From Acidobacteriota bacterium (lineage in GTDB: Bacteria > Acidobacteriota > Blastocatellia > Pyrinomonadales > Pyrinomonadaceae), in the NCBI GenBank assembly GCA_013696385.1, contig JACCYR010000307.1, positions 1 to 8,427 on the forward strand: a stretch of 8,427 nt of DNA, written 5' to 3'. Made by a program: the position numbers and the translations under genes. Every line of letters begins with the position of its first letter. Positions within the stretch are counted from its first letter, which is position 1. Under the pieces are notes generated by a model. That model made no database searches and was not told where the DNA came from. It saw only the letters and a list, made by a program, of their open reading frames with translations. Positions 1 to 5,674 of this stretch are shown piece after piece.

Positions 1-119
1 AGATTTCCCGTTTTATCAAATAATGCCGCGCCGATTGGAATACCGCCTTCGGATAATCCCTGCCTTGCTTCTTCGATAGCAACATTTAACATTGCTTTAT
101 AATCAATTTCTCTATCCAT
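1..119 (-). CDS. Nucleoside/cytosine deaminase-like protein, N-terminal part (runs off the left edge)
   Basis: Only the first 39 codons are inside the window. They read from an ATG at 119 as MDREIDYKAMLNVAIEEARQ followed by a GLSEGGIPIGAALFD segment. A helix ending in GxxEGGxPIGAxL is the usual N-terminus of the cytidine/deoxycytidylate deaminase superfamily, in particular the fungal-type cytosine deaminase and bacterial 'nucleoside deaminase' group. These hydrolytically deaminate bases or nucleosides in the cytoplasm. The zinc ligands (HAE and PCxxC) would come later and are off the edge, so activity and substrate cannot be judged. tRNA adenosine deaminase (TadA) and guanine deaminase share this fold and start similarly. 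The Shine-Dalgarno is weak: only an A/G-rich stretch lies more than 15 nt upstream. The gene is divergent from the Asp-box gene across a 92-nt gap. Confidence 0.72.
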   Translation of the reverse strand, partial: MDREIDYKAMLNVAIEEARQGLSEGGIPIGAALFDKTGN

Positions 120-211
120 ATTATTTATTAATGTTTGCTTTTTCCGAAACATTCCTTTAAGTTTTCCGTAGAACTTCTAATTCCAAATTGAATTTAACAG
201 GTAAATCTAAA
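120..211. other. Divergent intergenic gap, no convincing promoter
   Basis: This 92-nt AT-rich gap separates the deaminase-like gene (leftward) from the Asp-box gene (rightward) and must hold the promoters of both. I found no pair of good -35/-10 boxes on either strand, and no palindrome long enough to call an operator. A CAGGT at 198-202 may act as a modest ribosome binding site for the ATG at 212. Confidence 0.4.
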
Positions 212-3200
212 ATGTCCAAAATGTATTTAAAATCGTCAACGATTTTAGCCGTCTTGTTTTCAATTATCTTTTTTGTTCCGGGTTATGCTCAAACGTCAAC
301 ACCGACTCCGCGTTTTGCTCCTTCGCCGGAAACTTCGCCGACACCGAAAATTCCAGCAATTGCCGTAGCTGCTCAAAAGATAAATGAGCCGCTCAAGAAT
401 TTCCAATATCGCCTCATCGGACCTTTTCGCGGCGGGCGCGTTGGCGCGGTTGAAGGCACTACGACGCAGCCGAATATTTATTATTTCGGCGCGACGGGCG
501 GCGGTGTTTGGAAAACAATTGACGGCGGCGTAAATTGGCAGAATATTTCTGACGGATTTTTCAAAACCGGCTCGGTCGGCGCGATTGATGTCGCGGATTC
601 GGACACAAATATAATTTATGTCGGAATGGGCGAAGAAACTGTGCGCGGCAATGTTTCAAGCGGCGACGGCGTTTATAAATCAATTGACGCGGGCAAAACT
701 TGGAAAAATATCGGTTTAACCGACACGCAGCAAATCTCGCGGGTGTGCATTCATCCGAAAAATCCCGATATTGTTTATGTCGCCGCGATTGGACATCTTT
801 GGGGAAATAATGAACAGCGCGGAATTTTTCGCACGAAAGACGGCGGCAAAACTTGGGAAAAGATTCTCTATCGCAATGCTGAAACAGGCGCGAGCGATTT
901 TGTTATTGACCCGACAAATCCAAATACGTTGTATGCGGCGTTTTGGCAAATCAGCCGCAAACCTTACCGAATGGACAGCGGCGGCGATAGCAGCGGTTTG
1001 TTCAAATCAATTGACGGCGGCGATACTTGGACGGAAATTTCCAGAAATAAAGGTTTGCCGACAGGCGTTCTTGGCAAAATCAACATCGCGGTTTCGCCTG
1101 TTAATGCAAATCGCTTGTGGGCAATGGTCGAAGCCAAAGAAGGCGGGCTTTTCCGTTCGGACGACGGCGGCGAAACTTGGCAAAAAGTCAGCGATAATGC
1201 AAACATCAAACAACGTCCGTGGTATTTTAATCGTGTTTATGCCGACACGGAAAACGAAAACACGGTTTATGTTTTGAACGTGCAGTTTCACAAATCAATT
1301 GACGGCGGACGAAATTTCACGACGATTCGCGCTCCGCACGGCGACCATCACGACCTTTGGATTGCGCCGAATGACGCAAAGCGGATGATAAACGGCAACG
1401 ACGGCGGCGCGAATGTAACTGCCAACGGCGGCGAAATGTGGACGGAGCAAGACCAACCGACCGCGCAGTTTTACCGCGTCGCGCTCGACAACGATTTTCC
1501 CTATAATATTTACGGCGCGCAGCAGGATAATTCAACCGTGCGAATCGCCAGCCGTTCCGATGATTTTGCGATTACCGAGCGCGATTGGTTTGATGTCGGT
1601 GGCGGCGAATCCGGCTGGATTGCTCCGCTTCCGACTGATTCAAATATCGTTTTTGCGGGAAGTTATGACGGATATTTGACGCGCTATAATCACAAAACCG
1701 GACAGTTTCGAGATGTCAATCCGTATCCCGACAATCCGATGGGCGCGGGCGCGGAAGATTACAAATATCGCTTTCAATGGAGTTTCCCGATTATGTTTTC
1801 GCCGCATCAAACCGACGGCAAATATCCGCTTTACGCGGCGGCAAATGTTTTGTTTCGGTCAATGGACGAAGGACAATCTTGGCAGGCGATTTCGCCCGAT
1901 TTGACGCGCAATGACAAATCTCGTCAAAAATCTTCGGGCGGTCCGATTTCGCAGGACAACACGAGCATCGAATACTACGACACGATTTTTGCGATGGACG
2001 AATCTAGCGTCAAACAAGGCGTAATCTGGACGGGAAGCGACGACGGCTTAGTTCAAGTCAGCCAAGACAACGGGCAAAATTGGAAAAATGTAACGCCGAA
2101 AGTTTTGCCCGAATGGATTCAAATAAATCAAATCCGCGCTTCGCCATTCGACGCGGGAACGGCTTATTTTGCCGCAACCAATTATAAAAACGACGATGTG
2201 AAACCGTATCTTTATAAGACAAATGATTACGGCAAGAGTTGGAAAAAAATCGTCAGCGGCATTCCCGAAAATCATTTTACGAGAGTTATTATCGAAGACC
2301 CGAACAAGCGCGGTTTTCTCTACGCGGGAACGGAACGCGGCATTTATTATTCGGCAAACGACGGCGCAAATTGGCAATCTCTGCAACTTAATCTGCCGAT
2401 TGTTCCCGTTACGGATTTGGCGATTCACAAACGCGAAAAGGATTTGGTTGTCGCCACGCAGGGACGCGCTTTTTATGTTCTGGACAATCTGCCGATTATT
2501 TATCAATTATCAGAGGCACAAAAAGCCGACGTTTATCTGTTCAAACCCGAAGACGCTTACCGCACGGCGGGCGGCGGTTTTCCGATTCCGCCGACGGCAA
2601 CCGTCGGACGCAACCCGTCAAACGGCGTGATTGTCAATTATTATCTGAAGGAAAAAGCGACCAAAGAAATTACTCTGGAATTTCTTGACGCAAGCGGCAA
2701 AGTCATCCGCAAATTCAGCAAAAAACCCGAACCGACAACGCCGAATCAACCGACTTCGCCTGAACCGAACATCTCGCCGCCGAATCCCGAACCGCCGCTT
2801 CCAACCGAAGCCGGATTGAATACTTTTGTTTGGAACTTTCGGCAACCGAATGCCGTAACCGTTCCGGGCTTGATTCTGTGGGGTGGCTCACTTGCCGGTG
2901 CGCGGGTGATGCCGGGCAATTACGGGGCGCGTCTAAGCGTTGACGGCAAGCCTGTTTCAACCGAATCTTTCACCGTCAAAGCTGATCCACGCCTTTCAAC
3001 GACACCGGAAGATTTCGCCAAACAGTTTGATTTGATGTCGAAAATAAACGACAAACTTTCCGAAACGCACAACGCGATTTTGGAAATTCGAGATGTTGGC
3101 GGGCAGCTTGAAAATGTGGCAAAAAGAATAAAACTGCCCGAACAGAAAGCTTTGGCTGACAAAGCGCGTGAAATTTCCAAACAGCTAACGGCGATTGAAG

Positions 3201-3466
3201 AAGAATTGATGCAGACAAAAATCAAGAGTTCGCAGGACGCGCTGAATTTTCCGATAAAATTAAACAACAAACTTGCCTCGCTCGGCGCGTCGGTTGATAG
3301 TTCCGACGACCCGCCAACCACGCAATCATATCTGGTTTATAACGACTTGACGGCGAAAATTGACGCGCAACTCGCACGTCTGGCAAAACTCAAAGCAGAA
3401 GACATCGCGGAATTTAACAAGCAATTCGCGGCGAAAAATTTGCCGGTGATTGTTACGAAGAAATAA
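212..3466 (+). CDS. Secreted multi-Asp-box (BNR/sortilin-like) beta-propeller protein
   Basis: A 1084-residue exported protein of the large 'VPS10/sortilin-like or glycosyl hydrolase' class common in Acidobacteria, Bacteroidetes and Gemmatimonadetes. Residues 1-26 form a signal peptide (basic start, hydrophobic core, GYA/Q cleavage), followed by a Thr/Pro-rich linker to about 60. Ten Asp-boxes of the S/T-x-D-x-G-x-x-W type start near residues 101, 156, 207, 265, 315, 361, 549, 616, 669 and 713, as expected for one or two beta-propellers. A Pro-rich linker (about 839-867) leads to a beta-rich segment and then a helical, probably coiled-coil, tail (about 930-1075). Asp-boxes are structural, so they do not show an enzyme activity; no sialidase FRIP motif or clear catalytic set is visible. 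An in-frame TTG at 188 would add 8 residues, but it has no ribosome binding site and would put polar residues before the signal peptide. The ATG at 212 has CAGGT 9-10 nt upstream. The substrate is unknown. Confidence 0.88.
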   Translation: MSKMYLKSSTILAVLFSIIFFVPGYAQTSTPTPRFAPSPETSPTPKIPAIAVAAQKINEPLKNFQYRLIGPFRGGRVGAVEGTTTQPNIYYFGATGGGVWKTIDGGVNWQNISDGFFKTGSVGAIDVADSDTNIIYVGMGEETVRGNVSSGDGVYKSIDAGKTWKNIGLTDTQQISRVCIHPKNPDIVYVAAIGHLWGNNEQRGIFRTKDGGKTWEKILYRNAETGASDFVIDPTNPNTLYAAFWQISRKPYRMDSGGDSSGLFKSIDGGDTWTEISRNKGLPTGVLGKINIAVSPVNANRLWAMVEAKEGGLFRSDDGGETWQKVSDNANIKQRPWYFNRVYADTENENTVYVLNVQFHKSIDGGRNFTTIRAPHGDHHDLWIAPNDAKRMINGNDGGANVTANGGEMWTEQDQPTAQFYRVALDNDFPYNIYGAQQDNSTVRIASRSDDFAITERDWFDVGGGESGWIAPLPTDSNIVFAGSYDGYLTRYNHKTGQFRDVNPYPDNPMGAGAEDYKYRFQWSFPIMFSPHQTDGKYPLYAAANVLFRSMDEGQSWQAISPDLTRNDKSRQKSSGGPISQDNTSIEYYDTIFAMDESSVKQGVIWTGSDDGLVQVSQDNGQNWKNVTPKVLPEWIQINQIRASPFDAGTAYFAATNYKNDDVKPYLYKTNDYGKSWKKIVSGIPENHFTRVIIEDPNKRGFLYAGTERGIYYSANDGANWQSLQLNLPIVPVTDLAIHKREKDLVVATQGRAFYVLDNLPIIYQLSEAQKADVYLFKPEDAYRTAGGGFPIPPTATVGRNPSNGVIVNYYLKEKATKEITLEFLDASGKVIRKFSKKPEPTTPNQPTSPEPNISPPNPEPPLPTEAGLNTFVWNFRQPNAVTVPGLILWGGSLAGARVMPGNYGARLSVDGKPVSTESFTVKADPRLSTTPEDFAKQFDLMSKINDKLSETHNAILEIRDVGGQLENVAKRIKLPEQKALADKAREISKQLTAIEEELMQTKIKSSQDALNFPIKLNNKLASLGASVDSSDDPPTTQSYLVYNDLTAKIDAQLARLAKLKAEDIAEFNKQFAAKNLPVIVTKK

Positions 3467-3474
3467 AATCATTT

Positions 3475-3480
3475 GGAGAA
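3475..3480 (+). promoter_or_regulatory. Shine-Dalgarno (GGAGAA) for the 119-residue unknown
   Basis: GGAGAA lies 5-7 nt before the GTG at 3486. It is the clearest ribosome binding site in the window and fixes that start. It argues against the in-frame TTG at 3450, which lies inside the end of the Asp-box gene and has no such motif. Confidence 0.65.
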
Positions 3481-3485
3481 AAATT

Positions 3486-3845
3486 GTGTCCCGAAATTTT
3501 CAAGCCGGTGATTTTTTAATTTTTCAAATCGAAAGCGCGTACGGACTTTTGCGAATTTTGGCAATCGAAGAAACCGACGAAGGTAAAGTTTGGCATCTAG
3601 CGGCGTATAACGAAATGTTTCTCGACATTGATTCGGCGGATTTAGCTTTGGAAAATTCAAACAATTTAACTATCAATTATCCGCATCTCGCGCTGACAAA
3701 CCGCGCTTTTGAAAGCACACAAGTGGCGCGAATGAAAAACGAATCGTTAAATAAGAATGAATTGACGACTTTTGAAGAATGGAAAACAAGCGCGAACCGC
3801 GAAGTTTCCGACCTTTCCGTAAGATTATTACTCGGTTTGAGATGA
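3486..3845 (+). CDS. Conserved hypothetical protein, 119 residues
   Basis: I do not recognise a named family. The product is soluble, without a signal peptide or membrane segment. It begins with a beta-rich half (GDFLIFQIESAYGLLRIL, then KVWHLAAYNEMFLDIDSADL) that looks like a small barrel or SH3-like fold. A central NYPHLALTNRAFESTQVARM segment follows, then a helical end closing in REVSDLSVRLLLGLR. The compact, motif-like wording and lack of low-complexity sequence suggest a real, conserved protein; similar hypotheticals in acidobacterial genomes are a recollection, not a search result. The GTG start is chosen for the GGAGAA just upstream. It begins 19 nt after the Asp-box stop on the same strand, so the two may be co-transcribed. 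Its last 18 nt overlap the convergent zinc-ribbon gene. Confidence 0.75.
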   Translation: MSRNFQAGDFLIFQIESAYGLLRILAIEETDEGKVWHLAAYNEMFLDIDSADLALENSNNLTINYPHLALTNRAFESTQVARMKNESLNKNELTTFEEWKTSANREVSDLSVRLLLGLR

Positions 3846-4310
3846 GCGTTTTACTTTTTCCGATAAATGTTTGGTTGTGTTTTCCGTAACGCTGATTGGC
3901 AAAAAATTTTCTAAATCAGCAGTTGGCAAAACTTTTTGCTGTGAAAAATTATCTTCTGTTATTTCATTTTGAGAATTTAACTTTTGTTTATTAGGATTTA
4001 AGCGTTTAGCCAGTTTTTGAACCATAAGGAAATTAGAAGCACTCCATATTGAGTTACAAATCAGAAGTGCCGCCGCGAGATAAATAACTATCGGAATATT
4101 AAAACCGGTAATATATAACCAACACCCTACAAACAAAGAGAAAATAGAAGAAACGAGGCTTATGCCGCCAATAATGTTTGCCGTTTGCTGTGGCGTACTG
4201 CCGCCAAAAATAATTGACGAATTTTTACTTAAATCCGGCAAAAATTCGCCGCAACTTCGGCAATATGTATTTTCTGTTTGGTCAGCTTTACCGCAATTTA
4301 GACAAAACAT
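3828..4310 (-). CDS. Zinc-ribbon, two-helix membrane protein
   Basis: A 160-residue protein. An N-terminal zinc ribbon has ligands C3, C6, C17 and C20 (MFCLNCGK, YCRSCGEFL; CxxC-x10-CxxC). A Ser/Gly/Gln-rich spacer follows, then two hydrophobic helices at about 46-67 and 72-92 that form a hairpin, then a basic patch (KLAKRLNPNKQK) and a polar tail of about 55 residues. With both ends on the same side and positive charges after helix 2, the ribbon and tail probably face the cytoplasm. The tail contains PISVTENTTKHLSEKVK, which may be a conserved tail motif. The function is unknown: zinc-ribbon membrane proteins of this kind are usually annotated only by domain. The ATG at 4310 has no Shine-Dalgarno; the sequence before it is the edge of a heptamer-repeat hairpin. 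It lies downstream of proline dehydrogenase on the same strand. The start is well fixed because the first Cys pair follows at once. Confidence 0.82.
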   Translation of the reverse strand: MFCLNCGKADQTENTYCRSCGEFLPDLSKNSSIIFGGSTPQQTANIIGGISLVSSIFSLFVGCWLYITGFNIPIVIYLAAALLICNSIWSASNFLMVQKLAKRLNPNKQKLNSQNEITEDNFSQQKVLPTADLENFLPISVTENTTKHLSEKVKRSSQTE

Positions 4311-4315
4311 AATTT

Positions 4316-4384
4316 CAGTTATCAGTCAACAGTTATCAGTTATCAGTTGCAGTTTGTTGACTGTTGACTGATAACTGTTGACTG
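4316..4384. repeat. Heptamer-repeat hairpin (CAGTTAT/CAGTCAA units) filling a gene gap
   Basis: The left half is built from consecutive 7-nt units: CAGTTAT, CAGTCAA, CAGTTAT, CAGTTAT, CAGTTGC. The right half holds the same units inverted. CAGTCAACAGTTATCAGT at 4323-4340 is perfectly complementary to 4367-4384, and pairing continues inward imperfectly (with G-U wobbles) to about 4349/4358, leaving a loop of about 8 nt. The element begins 5 nt from the zinc-ribbon start codon and its right arm directly abuts the proline dehydrogenase stop codon. Similar TCAGTTA heptamer tracts are known from cyanobacteria (STRR-type repeats), and I recall them in acidobacterial genomes. It could act as a transcript-end or mRNA-stability hairpin, or simply be a mobile or expanding intergenic repeat. 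It is not a CRISPR: the units are 7 nt with no spacers. Confidence 0.85.
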
Positions 4385-5560
4385 TTAAATCTTTCTGCGT
4401 TTCAATTCCTTATCAATTAAATCGAGTTCGCGGCTCATTTGTCCCATCACGGAAGTATTTTCCTTTGCCCGCCGAATCAGATACGGCAGCGCATCCGTAA
4501 CCGGACCATACGGCACATATTTAGAAACATTATAGTTGTTGTCCGCTAAAATGTAGGAAAGATTATCGCTCATTCCATAAAGCTGCGAGAAAAAAACGTG
4601 TGGATGATTGGGCGAAATTCCCTTTTCCTGCATTTTTTGAGCGAGCAGTTGAACGCTTTTTTCGTTATGCGTTCCGGCGACAAAAGCAATGTCTTCGATA
4701 TTTTCCAGACAATAATTAACCGCCAAATCGTAATCGCGGTCGGTCGCTTCTTTGCTCGACTGAATCGGCGATTCATGATTCATTTTCTTGGCTCTTTCGC
4801 GTTCTTTTTCGAGATACGCGCCGCGCACAAGTTTGACCGCTAAAATATAGCGTTTTTCTTTGGCTTCTTGGTGTGATTTTATGAGAAATTCGAGCCGGTC
4901 GGTTCGGTAAAGTTGAATTGTGTTAAATACAATCGGCTTTTCCACATTGTATTTTTCCATCATTTCAGTTGCCAGCCGGTCAATCGCGTTTTGTATCCAA
5001 GATTCTTCCGCATCAATAAATATCGGCTGCTCGATGGAATGGGCAAATTCGCAAATTTCGTTAACACGCCGGTTTGTTCTGTGCCATTTAGCGTTTCCCT
5101 TGGCATCGAGTTTTTTGTTTGCGCTGACTTTTTCCAATGTTCCAAGCGGCGCAATGCCCGTCACTTTGAAAACCGCAAATGGAATTTTGCCATCATTTTT
5201 TGCACGTTTAAGGTTGAGAATCGTTTCGTCTTTGGTGCGTTCAAAATCTTCATCGGCGGATTTTCCTTCAACCGAATAATCCAAAATTGTCCCGATATTT
5301 GAGCTGCCGAGTTTTTCGATTGTCGGCTGACATTCTTCAATCGTTTCGCCGCCGCAAAACTGCCGGAAAATCGTGTTTTTCACCAAATTTTTTATCGGCA
5401 AGCCCAAACGCAGAGCAAGCGCGGTTGATTTTGTGCCAAGACTGGTCAAAAAAGGCGAGTTCATCAACTTAAAAAGCCAATACTTTTTTTCAAGTTCGGC
5501 ATCGGATTTATCGGCAAAGGCTGTTTTTGTATCTTGGAAGTTTAGCTTAAAATCGCTCAT
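4385..5560 (-). CDS. Proline dehydrogenase (monofunctional PRODH)
   Basis: Oxidises L-proline to 1-pyrroline-5-carboxylate using FAD and passes electrons to the respiratory chain; this is step one of proline catabolism. The 391-residue length fits a stand-alone PRODH barrel without the P5C dehydrogenase half of PutA. Family segments seen in order: FRQFCGGETIEEC (65-77), TILDYSVEGK (91-100), IDAEESWIQ (182-190), FNTIQLYRTDRL (212-223), KLVRGAYLEKERERAKKM (243-260), AGTHNE (295-300), SQLYGMSDNLSY (325-336) and YLIRRAKENTS (360-370). R363 and R364 match the arginine pair (E. coli PutA R555/R556) that binds the proline carboxylate. The frame stays open upstream to 5638, but MSDFKLNFQD at 5560 is the family-like start and a TATAAT promoter lies just before it. 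No Shine-Dalgarno is evident. It is divergent from proS. No P5C dehydrogenase is in the window. TAA abuts the repeat hairpin. Confidence 0.93.
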   Translation of the reverse strand: MSDFKLNFQDTKTAFADKSDAELEKKYWLFKLMNSPFLTSLGTKSTALALRLGLPIKNLVKNTIFRQFCGGETIEECQPTIEKLGSSNIGTILDYSVEGKSADEDFERTKDETILNLKRAKNDGKIPFAVFKVTGIAPLGTLEKVSANKKLDAKGNAKWHRTNRRVNEICEFAHSIEQPIFIDAEESWIQNAIDRLATEMMEKYNVEKPIVFNTIQLYRTDRLEFLIKSHQEAKEKRYILAVKLVRGAYLEKERERAKKMNHESPIQSSKEATDRDYDLAVNYCLENIEDIAFVAGTHNEKSVQLLAQKMQEKGISPNHPHVFFSQLYGMSDNLSYILADNNYNVSKYVPYGPVTDALPYLIRRAKENTSVMGQMSRELDLIDKELKRRKI

Positions 5561-5584
5561 AGAAAGTAATTCAGCACACGAAAC

Positions 5585-5612
5585 ATTATAAAACATAAAT
5601 TGAAGAAAGCAA
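5585..5612 (-). promoter_or_regulatory. Candidate sigma-70 promoter for proline dehydrogenase
   Basis: On the minus strand, TTGCTT (5612-5607), a 16-nt spacer and a perfect TATAAT (5590-5585). Transcription would begin near 5578, giving a leader of roughly 18 nt before the ATG at 5560. The location rules against the longer starts at 5596 and 5638, which would lie upstream of the transcript. Confidence 0.5.
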
Positions 5613-5625
5613 TTTTGTAAAATTG
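5610..5625. promoter_or_regulatory. Palindrome between the divergent -35 boxes, possible operator
   Basis: CAATTTTGTAAAATTG has 7-nt perfect inverted arms around a GT centre. It overlaps the outer edges of the candidate -35 boxes of both the leftward proline dehydrogenase promoter and the rightward proS promoter. A dimeric regulator bound here could affect both. AT-rich palindromes of this size also arise by chance, so this is a suggestion only. Confidence 0.25.
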
Positions 5626-5651
5626 TTATGTGAGCCATTTTGCTTTATCAT
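5623..5651 (+). promoter_or_regulatory. Candidate sigma-70 promoter for proS
   Basis: TTGTTA (5623-5628), a 17-nt spacer and TATCAT (5646-5651). Transcription would start near 5658, leaving a leader of about 17 nt before the ATG at 5675. The boxes are imperfect, but spacing and position fit, and they exclude the upstream in-frame ATG at 5630. Confidence 0.35.
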
Positions 5652-5674
5652 TTCTGTTTCACACAAAAAATTAT

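Noticed and set aside
2048..2506. Open frame of 152 codons on the minus strand inside the Asp-box gene
   Set aside because: It is antisense to Asp-boxes 8-10, which explain the sequence; no ribosome binding site or recognisable motif.
2920..3321. Open frame of 133 codons on the minus strand inside the Asp-box gene
   Set aside because: It lies wholly antisense to strongly protein-like sequence, has a Ser/Cys-rich composition typical of a shadow frame, and shows no family motif.
212..3466. Sialidase assignment for the Asp-box protein
   Set aside because: Asp-boxes occur in many propellers; no FRIP motif or arginine triad typical of sialidases could be identified.
3450..3485. TTG start at 3450 for the 119-residue unknown
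   Set aside because: It lies inside the preceding gene and lacks a ribosome binding site, whereas GTG at 3486 has GGAGAA at proper spacing.
4316..4384. Possible CRISPR array or insertion-sequence end
   Set aside because: The units are 7 nt, contiguous and without spacers; no transposase or target-site duplication is visible.
4913..5302. Open frames on the plus strand across proline dehydrogenase
   Set aside because: They are shadows of a well-recognised enzyme on the other strand.
5561..5638. N-terminal extension of proline dehydrogenase to the ATG at 5638
   Set aside because: The extra 26 residues do not resemble the family N-terminus and would cover the candidate TATAAT promoter and overlap the proS control region.
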